Below, piece by piece: positions 33,244 through 44,149 of a stretch of DNA of 64,000 bases. The DNA lies in assembly GCA_014607495.2 (NCBI GenBank), contig CP053148.1, positions 18,228,001 through 18,292,000 of the forward strand, in the 5' to 3' direction. This DNA is from Carposina sasakii. Taxonomy: Eukaryota > Arthropoda > Insecta > Lepidoptera > Carposinidae. The first letter of the stretch is position 1. Every line of letters starts with the position of its first letter. Made by a program: the position numbers and the translations under genes. The notes beneath the pieces are model-generated. The model saw only the letters and a program-made list of their open reading frames with translations, did no database searches and was not told where the DNA came from.

Positions 33244-33375
33244 CTAGCGACCCGCCCCGGCTTCGCACGGGTGCAGTACTGATACTACACATATAAACCT
33301 TCCTCGTGAATCACTCTATCTATTAAAAAAAACCGCATCTAAATCCGTTTCCTAGTTTGAAAAATCTAAGCATAC
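33244..33375 (-). mobile_element. Helitron 3' part (ACCCGCCCCGGCTTCGCACG type)
   Basis: On the minus strand it ends CCGTGCGAAGCCGGGGCGGG, TCGCTAG|T. GTGATTCACGAGGAAGGTT upstream matches the 22832 subfamily. The 5' end is not recognisable. Confidence 0.6.
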
Positions 33376-33389
33376 TCGTACATAAAACA

Positions 33390-33470
33390 AGCATCCATGA
33401 CTCGGAAATAAACATCGAACACATAATAACCAATGTCTGCACCTACCGGGAATCGAACCCCGAAAGTCAT
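33390..33470 (-). repeat. Dispersed tRNA-related repeat (CATGACTCGG type)
   Basis: ATCCATGACTCGGAAATAAAC and CCGGGAATCGAACCCCGAA: on the minus strand the latter contains a B-box-like GGTTCGATTCCC. Other pieces of the family are at 39055, 52425 and 55935. Confidence 0.5.
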
Positions 33471-33679
33471 AATCAAATAAACGTTTACTAAAAGCACGTT
33501 GACATTTGTAGAAGTAATTATCCTTCCTCTCTTTAATTATTTCCCCGAAATTTCAGTTACACTAAAATCGATAAAACGTTCGTCGTAACCTATAATATTG
33601 TCACCGACATCGATTTTATTCATAAACTAGCGATCTGCTTTAGCTTTACTTGGTTTGTACTTGTATTACCCTTGTATGA

Positions 33680-33785
33680 TTAAGGAGCTTTCTCTCAGGC
33701 GATAAGTTACCTAGTAACTTGTCAGTGACCATTATATATGCTATTCCCGGCATACCACACATGGCCGTGAGCAGCTTCTAGGTAT
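33680..33785 (-). repeat. Dispersed repeat (CAGCCACGTTTAG family), rearranged
   Basis: GCTTTCTCTCAGGCGATAAG and ATGGCCGTGAGCAGCTTC are reverse-oriented landmarks. Confidence 0.35.
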
Positions 33786-33801
33786 TATGTATGTACCTGT
33801 G

Positions 33802-33915
33802 GGGTAAGCACGAACCTTTTTACGCGGCGTATCGCTAGCGACTCGCTAGCAAAATCTATGTGATTGGACAGTTGGACGATAGGGTTACGGACTATCGAGA
33901 GGTTCGTGCTTACCC
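33802..33915. mobile_element. 114-bp MITE, GGGTAAGCACGAACC family
   Basis: The exact 16-bp terminal inverted repeat GGGTAAGCACGAACCT / AGGTTCGTGCTTACCC encloses 82 bases with CGCTAGCGACTCGCTAGC. A damaged copy sits at 15711-15815. Non-coding. Confidence 0.75.
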
Positions 33916-34305
33916 AGTATTTACCCCTCTGATACGTGTGAAGTCGTTCGGTACTTTACCCTTTCTTTCTGGACAATCGGAGAATAATTCTCGTGATTTC
34001 AATTTGAAGCTTTTACGTATATTACAGTTGACTTATTTAAATATATAAAGATGGGAAGGTATATATTTTAATAAGCCAATTTGAAGCTTTAACAAGCATT
34101 TAATCAGTGGCTTCAATTTTACTGACCTAGGTGACCCATTTCTCGTTTCACCAAAAGTTTATCAATAAACGTTTATACTACGTTATAATGTTTCAATTTT
34201 AATTTGTTTCGTTAAATTTTTGTTATGGCATCTAGAGGGGATTTACAATGGATTATATTTATATACATAATATTTATAGGCATAGAGACAGATTACGAGT
34301 AACTT

Positions 34306-34760
34306 CAGGGTGTAACAAAATGGGTATGTTTAACTTAATAGCAAAGGCTATGATCTCAACCCACCATAAAGAACCTTTCCACAAAATTTCAGACTCGAAA
34401 TCACATGTTTATTTCTCCAGATAGTTTGGAGAATTCCTAAACAATTCAGGAATGTTAAGTAAATTTGTGTTTTCGAGTCTTAAATTTTATGGCTACTGGG
34501 ATTGGCCCACCAGTCGTTCCCGCCTCTGCAACTCCTGTGAGTCAGGATCAACAGAGGCGACCAGAAAAATGCATAACAAAGCATAGAAAATCCCTTGCGG
34601 ACCTAACTAGCGACTATAAGCCATCAAAACTAATAGAAAAATAGAATGTAAAGTATGAAGATAGGTATTCTTAATATTACAAATTTTATGGATAGGTTTT
34701 TTCTATAGAGGACTACATTTATAGCTTTTCGCTTTACACATCTCTTTTGTAACCCTCAAT
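34306..34760 (+). mobile_element. CAGGGTGTAACA element carrying a nested retroposon
   Basis: Left end CAGGGTGTAACAAAATGGGT; right end TTTTGTAACCCTCAAT is a decayed inverse. Interior GATAGTTTGGAGAATTCCTA and TTTCGAGTCTTAAATTTTATG match 31080-31295. A 188-bp insertion (34493-34680) splits it, so the host element is older. No coding frame. Confidence 0.6.
34493..34680 (+). mobile_element. Hairpin-rich short retroposon with 11-bp TSD
   Basis: Bounded by AAATTTTATGG at 34482-34492 and 34681-34691. It contains GGGATTGGCCCACCAG, the nested stems GCCTCTG ... TCCTG/CAGGA ... CAGAGGC, and ATGCATAACAAAGCATAGA. It extends about 60 bases beyond the unit at 58620, ending in an A-rich stretch. No A/B boxes and no LINE coding are visible. 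Confidence 0.72.
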
Positions 34761-35074
34761 ATGAAATGAAAATGATCTCACACGCATGATAGATTTTTTT
34801 AACGAGAACTATTTGTATGCCACCGCATTCAGATCAACCCTAGTTATGACATTTTGTTTTCTTAACTACGTCAGAGGGCAAAATATGTAGATTGTATACA
34901 GTAGATATAGTAGTTATATATTTAAGAATTATGTCACGCGGCGCCTGTGTTGCAATGCAATTGGTAACCTGAGTACAACAGAATTTGGCCGGAGTCCAGA
35001 GTCCAGTGTCGTTACGTTCATGTATCTTATAATTTGTCATTCACATCTTCTATCTTATCTATCTATCTACTATA

Positions 35075-35375
35075 TCTAATATATAAAATTCTCGTGTCAC
35101 GGTGTTAGAAGTTAAACTCCTCCGAAACGGCTCGACCGATTTTCGTAAATCTTAGCATGCATATCGGTTAGGGTGGAGAATAGGACAATATCTATTTTTC
35201 ATCCCCCTAAATGTTAAGGGTGGTCCACCACTAATTTTTTATTTATTTTTTTTAAAAATTTTTTGTTTTTATTTTTTTATGATACAGCATACAAAAATAC
35301 ATACAACCATGAATATTCACCCCTCTAGGATCAACCTCTTTTACATGGAAAAACAACGTTTGCCGGGTCAGCTAG
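35075..35375 (+). mobile_element. Non-autonomous Helitron (TCTAATATATAAAATTCTCG type)
   Basis: Starts TCTAATATATAAAATTCTCG after A (35074) and ends GTTTGCCGGGTCAGCTAG before T. Internal CTCGACCGATTTTCG and CATCCCCCTAAATG are typical. It is followed with no gap by a second Helitron. Confidence 0.8.
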
Positions 35376-35662
35376 TACATATAATAAAAATGTAACGGAT
35401 CGCTGTCTGTACATGGAAGATATAGAAAAAGAATAATTTATGGAATTTTTGTCTGTTTGTCGGTTTGCCTGTTAGTTTGTGCACGCTAATCTCAGAAACG
35501 GTTGAACCGATTTCGATGCAGTTTTCAGGAATATATTGTGACAGGTCCCACATAACATATAGGCTATTTTTTATCCCGGGAAAATGTTTTTATCCCGGAT
35601 AATTTCAACATTTTGTTTTTTCTGTCCATGCGGACGGAGGCGCGCCCGCGCCCGTCCACTAG
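35376..35662 (+). mobile_element. Non-autonomous Helitron, abutting the previous one
   Basis: Begins TACATATAATAAAAATGTAAC, lacking the first few bases (TCT) of its family, and ends GCGCCCGTCCACTAG|T with a partly decayed hairpin. The same subfamily is at 6076, 21684 and 46174. Confidence 0.78.
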
Positions 35663-35689
35663 TTAAAAATATACACATAAATTACATAG

Positions 35690-35830
35690 GTACTTACACA
35701 TAGGTCTTCAAGAGATTTCTTCCAGCAGATCAAAAGAAGTGAAGAAATAGAAGAAAAGTAAAGAGTAACAGATGTGCACAAGTAGCCTACAACTGGAAAC
35801 CTAAATAAACATAAGTTTACCTTATAAGCA
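35690..35830 (-). repeat. Probable LINE 3' UTR fragment
   Basis: CAAGAGATTTCTTCCAGCA and nearby bases match the 3' side of the decayed LINE at 25745-26330. No coding part remains. Confidence 0.35.
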
Positions 35831-35898
35831 CTCAATAAACTACACATAATATACTTATAACAAATAAACTACATAAACGTATATATAATATACTTAAT

Positions 35899-36033
35899 TA
35901 TCATCACCATCATCATCATCAGCCTATTGCAGTTCACTGCTGGACGTAGGCCTTCCCCAGGGCACGCCACAAGGCTACCGCCATAATAGGTTTGCCCATA
36001 GTCACCACGCTGGACAGGCGGGTTGGTGACCTG
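35899..36033 (-). mobile_element. SINE with RTE-type tail, 5'-truncated, 10-bp TSD
   Basis: Flanked by TATACTTAAT (35889-35898 and 36034-36043). On the minus strand it reads GGTCACCAACCCGCCTGTCC to TCCAGCAGTGAACTGCAATA and a GATGAT tail, i.e. the 3' half of the family at 27793 and 44509. Confidence 0.82.
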
Positions 36034-36084
36034 TATACTTAATAAATATATACAATACAATAATATAAGAAACAAATATGGAAA

Positions 36085-36235
36085 ATTATGAATGATTGGA
36101 TCAAAATGGACATCCCACTGCCACGTTTAGTAAATTGGGATTAGATGTAAATTATCAGTAATACGCTTCTGGTTTAGTGCCTGAAAGGATGCCCCAATTC
36201 CTTAGTCGATTCTCACGACATGGAAGTGATTTTAG
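36085..36235 (+). repeat. Dispersed repeat (CAGCCACGTTTAG family)
   Basis: CCCACTGCCACGTTTAGTAAA, TTCCTTAGTCGATTCTCACG and ACATGGAAG in order. Confidence 0.55.
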
Positions 36236-37005
36236 TCTGACTGCTATATACAAAACATCACTTAACAACTCGCAATAAAGTTAAGTCCGTATTCCTTTTA
36301 TTCGTATTGCAAGTTATATTATACTATGATCTATTTATCTATGCATATATACCTAACAGTAAAATTCGAATAAAGCTATTGTTTTCTGCGATAGCGTTGA
36401 TGTTATAAAACGGTCATGACGCTACTGTAAAGGCGGCTGTCGCACGGCACCGTTGTCCTTAGTTAGTTACTAATTTAGCTAGTTAATTACTATCAAAGAG
36501 TGTAAAAGTATTTTTTTATAAACTTACTCATCAAAATGATTTTAAATTTAAATACGTGGACATTGCGGTGCATTTTGTACCGCGATCCTCCCTACTATTA
36601 ATTAATTTTGCGAATGATAAAATAAAATATGTTTGGCTCCGCGAATGTATTTAGCAGCAGTTATATTTAAGTTTTAAATCATTTATTTTATTTAAACAGC
36701 TTTGCGTTTCTATATATTTACCTGACGAGTGTGAGTTTATATCTAAAACTTAATTATATACCTACATAAAAACATAGATACATAAAATTACATTCTTCTT
36801 ACAGGCAGGCAAAGATAAAAAATCTCCATTTGCTATGAACTCCTGAGTCTTGACATACCAACTTCTTTCGCTACATAAAATTTCATAATATATTTCATGC
36901 ACGCTTTTCCTTTAATTTACTAGTTTATGATTTGCACTCTTTATTAAGCTTTGAAGATTGTTACCGCAACTATTTAGGGGGCTCTCTAATTAGTTTACTC
37001 CTTAT
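36236..37005. other. No gene recognised
   Basis: AT-rich sequence without a supported feature. Confidence 0.45.
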
Positions 37006-37017
37006 AATATAGGTAGT

Positions 37018-37349
37018 CTGCTACATATCGAGACTATGTCTGTCACTTTAGTCTTCTGCCGGATAATCTCGTTTCGGACTTTATCCATTAGCGAGATACC
37101 GAGCATTGACCGTTGTGGCAGTGGACAGGCCACATCTATCATAGAACCGACGAACGGAGTAAGCGGGTTCTCGAATGGAGATCGCGCCTCGGCAAACGTA
37201 GCGTTGGACTCCCTCCGGCCAGATGGACCGATGACTTAGAGGACGGCTGGTAGTGACTGGATGGCAAGAAAGGGAGATCGAGCCATGTGGCGTACTCTGA
37301 AGGAGGCCTACGTCCAGCAGTGGACTGCAATAGGCTGACGACGATGACG
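37018..37349 (+). mobile_element. 5'-truncated RTE-clade LINE, second subfamily, 12-bp TSD
   Basis: Flanked by AATATAGGTAGT (37006-37017 and 37350-37361). The + strand encodes pieces of the RTE C-terminus: RVLEWR, GKRSV, PPARWTDDLEDGW, then a frameshift and EAYVQQWTAIG in the DNA GGAGGCCTACGTCCAGCAGT, with a GAC/GAT tail. The tail GGACTGCAATAGGC differs from the GGACTTCTCAGGGC of the 40662 subfamily and equals the SINE tail. Confidence 0.82.
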
Positions 37350-37394
37350 AATATAGGTAGTTGGTCACAAAGAGTCTATTCGAGGAAAAGATTC

Positions 37395-37485
37395 AAAAAC
37401 ACATAGATACACATGGCTGTGCTCCCAAAAATGGGGAAGCCAGAACTGTACAAGGAGATCCTACAGTTACGTTTGGCAGTTTAGC
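37395..37485 (+). repeat. Dispersed repeat fragment (CAGCCACGTTTAG family)
   Basis: GGGGAAGCCAGAACTGTACA, GATCCTACAGTTACGTTTGGC: the 5' half of the family. Confidence 0.5.
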
Positions 37486-38557
37486 AAATTTTTTTTCGGA
37501 TTAATATCTAAAACGGGTTAGATCGATTTTACTAACATTGACAACTTGAACGTGTACTTAGCAGGTAGCTGCTGTTCTCTCGGAAATGAAAAACAACGGG
37601 AGTTCTAAAGATAATGCGGGCGAATTCGCGGCGGCTAGTGTCTTATTCTTTCAGAGCTTTGACTCTTTTGATTCGACACTTATAAATAAATACAGGTGGT
37701 TATTTTCACAAATTCAGACCCTGCTGTAAGCTATGAAGTGTTGGAACCACCAGGTACTATGAATGCAGTTATATTTTCTTGCAAATAAAAATAAACATTT
37801 TCAATAGAACGATCTGTACGTTAAGTACTCCCGATTGCAAAAATAAACTTTGCTAAGTTCTGGGAATGCAGTTAGGTATGTCAGTACATACAAGCTGTAC
37901 TGCTTTGTTCTCATGTGCCAAGTATAAGCAAAATTTTCTCTAATTTTTATGCTGATTGAAACCAGCCGAGCCAAAATTTAGCGCGATACGTAATGTGCAT
38001 AGCATAGGTACCGTTTTTGGTTCTGGCTTAGCCTTGGTAAATACGTTCTACATTTAGCGCGATTGCCCTCCTGTTCATATATGTGCCTATAACATATCTG
38101 TAGTCTATAGTTTCTTACAACATAGATCGGTACTTGCCGAGGAATATTTTGAAATAACTTCAGTTACCGTATTTTCGATTAAGAACCATCTTGTATGCCG
38201 CCATTTCTGAGGCTTGGAGGTCCCCAAGGATTTGTATTGATCAAAGAGAAATAAACTATTTGAAACTTGTTCACATGTACGAGTAGGTAGCTTAATACAG
38301 TTTTATTTTCATGAATCAAGTCGTAAGACAATTTAAATTAACTTACATTAGTAACTTAAACATATTATTATGTAATTGTTCAAATCACCATCATCATCGT
38401 CTAGTATAGTTACGTCCATTATCTCCAAAGAGGTTTTTTTATGCTTTAGTAAAAATATGAAAATACACACTCAGTTTTCACTAGTACCTAAGCCTACTAA
38501 ATTCTACGTCATCAGGGGTAAGCCCACTTCCACTTTTGGACACAAATACATAAAGTA
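37486..38557. other. No gene recognised
   Basis: A Helitron 3'-end remnant (GCGGCGGCTAGTG) is at about 37628-37640. Nothing else supported. Confidence 0.4.
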
Positions 38558-38645
38558 AGAGCGCTGGCACGAAACGCAGAGGTCGTGGGTTCGATTCCCA
38601 CCTGGGTAAGGAATTTTTTCAATTTCTTTATTAATAAATTTACAA
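38558..38645 (+). mobile_element. tRNA-derived SINE (copy 2)
   Basis: The B box GGGTTCGATTCCC is at 38587-38599; the preceding AGCGCTGGCACGAAACGCAG and following GGTAAGGAATTTTTTCAATT parallel the copy at 33010-33112. Confidence 0.55.
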
Positions 38646-39054
38646 ATATAACACTCAAGCGCACGGTAACTTTGACAAATAAAATAATCTAAGGTATGCT
38701 TATTTCAAAGTTAAGTGCAAAAAACCTGATTATTTCATCCGAAAGACAAAATAATACTTAAGGCGCATACATGAGCTAAACGCGAGTTTTTGTAGAACGA
38801 AATTGACATAGTTTACTGCTTTAAACCAGCTCAAAAAAATATATTATATTAACAAAAATAAAAAATATATAAACATCTAGTAACTGCTATGCGCATACAG
38901 TCCGACTTGCAGTTATGCCACGTACTTGTGCATACCGACGAGATTTCATTACGTGTTCAGGGTCTAGCTAGACGCAAGGCCTTCCCACAGCATACGATCC
39001 GATCCAGTGGAAAATTTTAAAGCATGTGATAAGTAAATAAACCTAGATCCTAGA

Positions 39055-39170
39055 ACCTAGAACCTAACACTAAGATCGCTAATATCTTGTCTCGTGGGTA
39101 CTAGGCAACGGTATTTAAATACATCCATGACTCGGAAAAAACATTGATATCCATCATCAATTACTTTAAT
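39055..39170 (-). repeat. Dispersed tRNA-related repeat (CATGACTCGG type)
   Basis: AACACTAAGATCGCTAATATC, GGGTACTAGGCAACGGTAT and ATCCATGACTCGGAAAA in order. The same order is seen at 52425 and 55935. Confidence 0.55.
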
Positions 39171-40661
39171 AGCTGTAAGCAATAGCTACCTATATGTTCC
39201 TCGCTATAATAATATTATTACTCAGGTATTTATTGATTATATTTATAAATATTAGTGATTATATTTTTCGGAGCCAGTGTAAAGATACTCGTACATACGA
39301 TTCCGCATAACGATCAAATTCTGATGATACGTTCCAGGATCGCAAGAGACAGATCGCGCTGTGTGGTTTAGGACCTGCAATCAAATGCTTTTCGGGTGAG
39401 AGCATTACCTATAAGCTGTTAGGAGCTAGAAGGTGACAATTATGTTATTAAACGACGCAACCCCATCGAGTTTGGGCTCGTTTGATTCGATCAGTTAATT
39501 TTATTAATAAATAATTAAAGATTGTTTTACAAAAGATTTTTTAAACTGAAGCTTGTTTTCACCTACGCTTGTACTACTATTCATATTTTAAAACTCAAAG
39601 TAAGTATAACATAAACTAAAAACTTTGTTATTCTACTTTTCTCAATACTCAAACATTTTTTAGAGCGCGTAAATAACTCGTATTTTAACCTGAACTAAAG
39701 CAGTAAAGAAGTTTTTCTCGTGAGTTTCATCCACCTCATTTTGGTTTTTGTGCTTTTTATAAGTTTCAAATATATTGAAACTAAATGTTAATGAGTAAAA
39801 TAAAAGAATGAACTCTATGGGATCGAAGCATTGACTTGTCCAGCCAAAAGTATACAAGATCTCGAAGAATAATGTATCTTGTCCGTGTTAAGAATTGTAA
39901 CCGTTACTACTATCTTGAAACTATGATAGTTGATGTCCGTAAATCTGTCCGTGTGTCTACTTAAAACTATGAAGTTGATGGCCATGGAAAATTCGTCCAT
40001 GTGACCATAAGTTACGCCAAAATCCATTATCTAGTTTTTGCGTAAAACAATATTCTCATATTACAACTTTAACAATTAATAATATTAGTAGGAATGATTA
40101 CATGCATAGGTTTCATTACAATATGAACATCGTTAAAATTATATTTGTCACATTACGTTCTTATAATAATAAACTTAAAATAATGTAATATCATTCTCTT
40201 TAAGTGAAGGGTAAAGTATAATATAAACTTCCAATAAGACATTGAGAATATTCTTCATCAGAGTAAAGAATAGCAGGAATGAAATAAGATGAACTCGAGA
40301 AAAGAATATTACTTTTAATGGCTCGAATAGCGGGGCACTCAATACGGTGCCTAGATATAAATACAATAGATACTACTATGATAATATGAGGAAATATGAG
40401 CAAGCATTTTACGATACTATTTAATTAGTATATCTACTAGCGGCCACCCGCGACTTCGGCTTAGTGAACTATAGAATTTCCCTTATTCACGTTCCCTGGA
40501 GAATTTTCGGTCTTACGAAACCACACCCATACTCGTAGTTTCAATATGAGCTGTTTTGGTTGTGTGTGAATCAGTCTATCAGTCATTTTGGATTAAGCAG
40601 ATAAATATTTGATTTCTTATATTATCTTGAATTCATTAAAAAGTTTGTCATTTCACAAATA
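39171..40661. other. No gene recognised
   Basis: AT-rich with short random frames (39660-40403). A Helitron remnant CTAGCGGCCACCCGCGACTT is at about 40437-40456. Confidence 0.4.
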
Positions 40662-40706
40662 CATCATCATCATTCATCATCATTTACAGCCCTGAGAAGT
40701 CCACTA

Positions 40707-41705
40707 CTAGACATAGGCCTCCCCCAACAACCTCCACTCCGACCGGTCGGAAGCAGCCTGCATCCAACCGTCGCCCGCGACCTTGGCCAGGTCGTCCGTC
40801 CACCTCGCGGGTGGCTTTCCCACGCTGCGCTTGCCGATACGTGGTATCCACTCTAGAACTTTCCGACTCCATCGGCCATCAGTTCTTCGAGCTATGTGCC
40901 CTGCCCATTGCCACTTCAGCTTGCTGGACCGTTGAGCTATGTCGGTAATCTTTGTACGTCTGCGGATCTCCTCATTTCTGATTCGATCACGCAGAGAGTT
41001 ACCAAGCATAGCTCTCTCCATCGCTCGCTGTGCGATCCTGAGCTTCTTTATGAGGCACATAGTTAGAGACCACGTCTCGGCACCGTAGGTCATCACCGGC
41101 AGCACGCACTGTTTGAACACCTTCGTCTTTAAGGACTGGGGTATCTTGGACACATATAAGCTTCGTAGTTTCCCGAACGCTGCCCAGCCGAGTTGGATTC
41201 GCCGATTTACCTCCTTCTCAAAGTTGGACTTACCTAGTTTGACCGTCTGTCCCAGGTAAACATACTCGTCAACAACTTCAAGCATCGAGCTCCCAGCCAA
41301 TACAGGAGTGGGCGGCACATGGACGTTCGACATGATCTTCGTCTTGTCCATGTTCATCTTCAGGCCCACCTGTTGGGAGACTCGATTGAGGCCATCGAGC
41401 ATTGTGCTTAGATCCTTCAGCGATTCTGCCATGACCACGATGTCGTCTGCGAACCGAAGGTGAGTGATGTATTCGCCATTGATATTGATGCCGAGTCCTT
41501 TCCATTCGAGAAGCTTAAAGGCGTCTTCCACTGCATTGGTCAAGAGCTTCGGAGAAATAACATCTCCTTGTCTCATTCCCCTCTGCAAAGAAATCGGCTC
41601 AGTGCTCCGCTCCTGTACTCGTACCGACATGGTGGCGTTACTGTATAAACACTTCAGCACTTCGATGTGTCTCGATCGAATCAAAGGCCTTCCCATAGTC
41701 CTCAT
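40707..41705 (-). pseudogene. RTE reverse transcriptase, palm/thumb and C-terminal part
   Basis: A 332-residue open frame. It starts just inside the RT domain and holds SLQRGMRQGDVISPKL (RT block 4), LRFADDIVVMAES with the catalytic FADD (around residue 110), MNMDKTKIM and YVYLGQTVKLGKS, then the C-terminal LPVMTYGAETWSLT and RWTDDLAKVAG. The frame ends at GEAYV because a CAG codon of the GEAYVQQW block has become TAG. The aspartate-bearing block A (YGKAFDSI) lies just upstream but in another frame, so the gene is broken. Confidence 0.85.
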
Positions 41706-41708
41706 CAG

Positions 41709-42089
41709 TCATATTTTTTGTATAATCTGCCGTAGCGTGTGGATATGGTCTATGGTACTAAACCCTTTTCGGAAACCGGCTTGTTCGGGAGGCTGGAAGT
41801 CATCAAACCTGCGAGCAAGACGATTCATGATTACCCTTGAAAACAACTTGTAGACATGGCTCAGAAGCGAGATGGGTTTATAGTTCTTCAGTAAGGCTTT
41901 TTTGCCTTTTTTAAAGAACCGCACCACCACACTTCTGCTCCATGATTCCGGCGTTACGCCTTCGAGCAGGATAGAATTTAAGAGCCTATGGAGGACCTTC
42001 ATTACCGGAGTTCCACCCGCTCTTAGAAGCTCTGATGTAATTCCATCGTCGCCCGGCACTTTGTTGTTTTTGAGTTGTTTAAGGACCAA
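41709..42089 (-). pseudogene. RTE reverse transcriptase, fingers part
   Basis: A 126-residue open frame beginning at the truncation point (no true start). It encodes NNKVPGDDGITSELLRAGG, a VVVRFFKKG strand, NYKPISLLSHVYKLF and EQAGFRKGFSTIDHIHTLRQ, the standard N-terminal RT blocks of RTE proteins. It meets a stop after QIIQKI; a small deletion and frameshift separate it from the downstream frame at 41705. Confidence 0.85.
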
Positions 42090-42175
42090 TACTTACCGGT
42101 TCGAAACGAAAGATCGTGACGAGCCATCCGGTTCTGGAAAGGAAAATATTTAATAATTTAGTGAGAACTTTATTA

Positions 42176-42435
42176 CAAGTTACGAAGTAACCGTCTGCCT
42201 TGGTACGGGCATGTAAAGCGACGGGATGAAAGGCATATTTTACAGAGTGCGTTGTGTATGAATGTGGATGGATATAAAGGAAGAGGTAGACCAAAGAAGT
42301 GTGGATGGACTGTGTGAGAGAGGATATGCGTGTACTGGGAGTGAGCAATGAGATGACGGATAATAGGGATGAATGGAAGAAAAGTACATATTGCGCTGAC
42401 CCCAAATAAATGGGAACAGGGCTGGAAGATGATGA
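42176..42435 (+). mobile_element. LINE 3' fragment (GRGRPKK type) with 18-bp TSD
   Basis: Flanked by identical TTAGTGAGAACTTTATTA (42158-42175 and 42436-42453). The + strand reads PWYGHVKRRDERHILQSAL, MNVDGYKGRGRPKK, then decays; the unit ends CAGGGCTGGAAGATGATGA. An RTE-like C-terminus, but clade not certain. An inverted copy is at 43008-43275. Confidence 0.85.
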
Positions 42436-42453
42436 TTAGTGAGAACTTTATTA

Positions 42454-43007
42454 TTCTTTTGCTCATCGCAAACAAGTTCACAGACAGTTTTCAATAATGT
42501 CCTGCTAATACTTTTAATATTATAAATAAGAAAGTAAGGATATCTAATATTTGTTACTTCTTTTCTTCATGCATACTTAACGGATTATGATCAATCTTAC
42601 CACAAATACCTAGATCCTGAACAGGATCGGAAAAATACTTTTTGAGCTACTAATAAACCATGTTAAGTAAAGTTAAACACGAAATTCAGCGAATAAATCG
42701 AATATCTTTCAGATTAAATATTGCTTATAAAGACCATATCCTATATAACTATAGTTCACGTGAACAAAGTCACGGGTGTCTTGGGCGTCCGCTATTATGG
42801 AATAAAAGCAATGAAGCGTGCCCATCATTCGGCTGCCATTACGTTTTTCTCATGTTGTATGTAAATGTGCCGTCCGCGAGCTGTTTGATTTATAACCTAT
42901 TCCCTATCACTGCTCTATACAGCGCAGAATAGACTGTTTCGTTTTCATCTATCTAGTTAGGCTAGCTGTATTGTTAAAAGCTAGTTTGTGGAGTTCCGTT
43001 TGTGTTT
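42454..43007. other. No gene recognised
   Basis: A Helitron-like piece (CACGTGAACAAAGTCACGGG) is at about 42757-42776. The rest is unassigned. Confidence 0.4.
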
Positions 43008-43275
43008 CATCTTCCTACCCAGTTCCCATTCATTTGGGGTCGACGCAATATGTCCTCTTCTTCCATCCATCCTTATTATTCGTCATCTCGTTACTCAATC
43101 CCAGTACACGCATACTCGTATGCTCTCTTATACAGTCTATCCAACAATTCTTAGGTTTACCTCTTCCTCTATAACTATCCATATTCATGTCCAACTCTTT
43201 CTGCAAAATAGGTATGCTTTACGTCCCGTCGCTTTGTATGTCCGTACAAAGACAAGCGTTTACTTTGTAACTTGT
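43008..43275 (-). mobile_element. LINE 3' fragment (GRGRPKK type), inverted copy
   Basis: CATCTTCCTACCCAGTTCCC, TCATTTGGGGTCGACGCAAT and CTTTACGTCCCGTCGCTTTG are the reverse of the 42176-42435 unit, which lies 0.6 kb away in the opposite direction. More diverged than that copy. Confidence 0.75.
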
Positions 43276-43925
43276 TTATGATTAGCTTTGTATTTATGAC
43301 AGTAAATATTTATTTAATTTCTGAAAAAATCATAGGTTACAGCTTTGTGACAGACAGGCAAACAGTGGATTTTATCCTTTGTTATAATGTTACGGTTAAA
43401 ATAACAATCGAATTATTTTGAATTGCCTTGTAGTGTGGTGATCTCCCCACGATAGGATGAGAGATAGTGTTTAGTTTGATAAATTACATCGCTAAATTGC
43501 GTTAGCTTTATCTAAAAAGTTCACAGACTGCCTACAACAGAACGCCTTATAATACACTAAGTAATTTTAAATAATTATGTAACTATACATAGCTCATGAA
43601 TAGTCGATAATTCGATGTAGGTCACTAATATCTTTTATTAAATGAGCCGCCACATGCCGCCCACGCTCGGACATATCTCATACCTTTTGCTTTAGGCTTT
43701 AGCTATCATAGGTACTTACTTTACGTTTTAACCAGCATAAATCACCTGAGGGGCTTGTTTGGTCACTAGTTCATTTTACTTTCTTTATTTACTTATAGAA
43801 CTTAATGACATTCATAACAAGTAAACCCTGATACATTATCTCCAAATGCGAGAATAATCTTCGCACGCGAGTATCCCGATGTAGTGGTTAAAAGTCTAAG
43901 CCTAATATATAGACAAAACCTCAGG
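43276..43925. other. No gene recognised
   Basis: AT-rich, no supported feature. Confidence 0.45.
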
Positions 43926-43929
43926 AGTC

Positions 43930-44010
43930 TATCCACCCCTCACTTCCGATACAACTCCTATAAGCCAGGATCAACAGAGGCGAAAACTACAGATACAAGA
44001 CAACAAATTC
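43930..44010 (+). repeat. Hairpin-rich short retroposon, partial
   Basis: CAACTCCTATAAGCCAGGAT and CAACAGAGGCGA match the core of the units at 34493 and 58620; the 5' arm and third hairpin are lost. Confidence 0.5.
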
Positions 44011-44149
44011 ATCGCGGTACAGAACGCACCTAAGCTTTAAAACTTACGAGAAGACGAGACTGCGTTTAACGGATACAGAAGTCGCGGCTGATCGTAGCTT
44101 AAGAGCAGTAGCCAATTTAATTAAAATACAATTTATATGAAACACACAT

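Larger units (their letters stand above)
40662..42092 (-). mobile_element. RTE-clade LINE, 5'-truncated
   Basis: Runs on the minus strand from about 42092, where homology stops just after an in-frame TAA, to the ATGATG tail at about 40662-40680. The endonuclease domain is missing. It is the longest element in the window; the 8928, 19541 and 47243 units are shorter copies of the same subfamily. No convincing target-site duplication remains. Confidence 0.85.
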
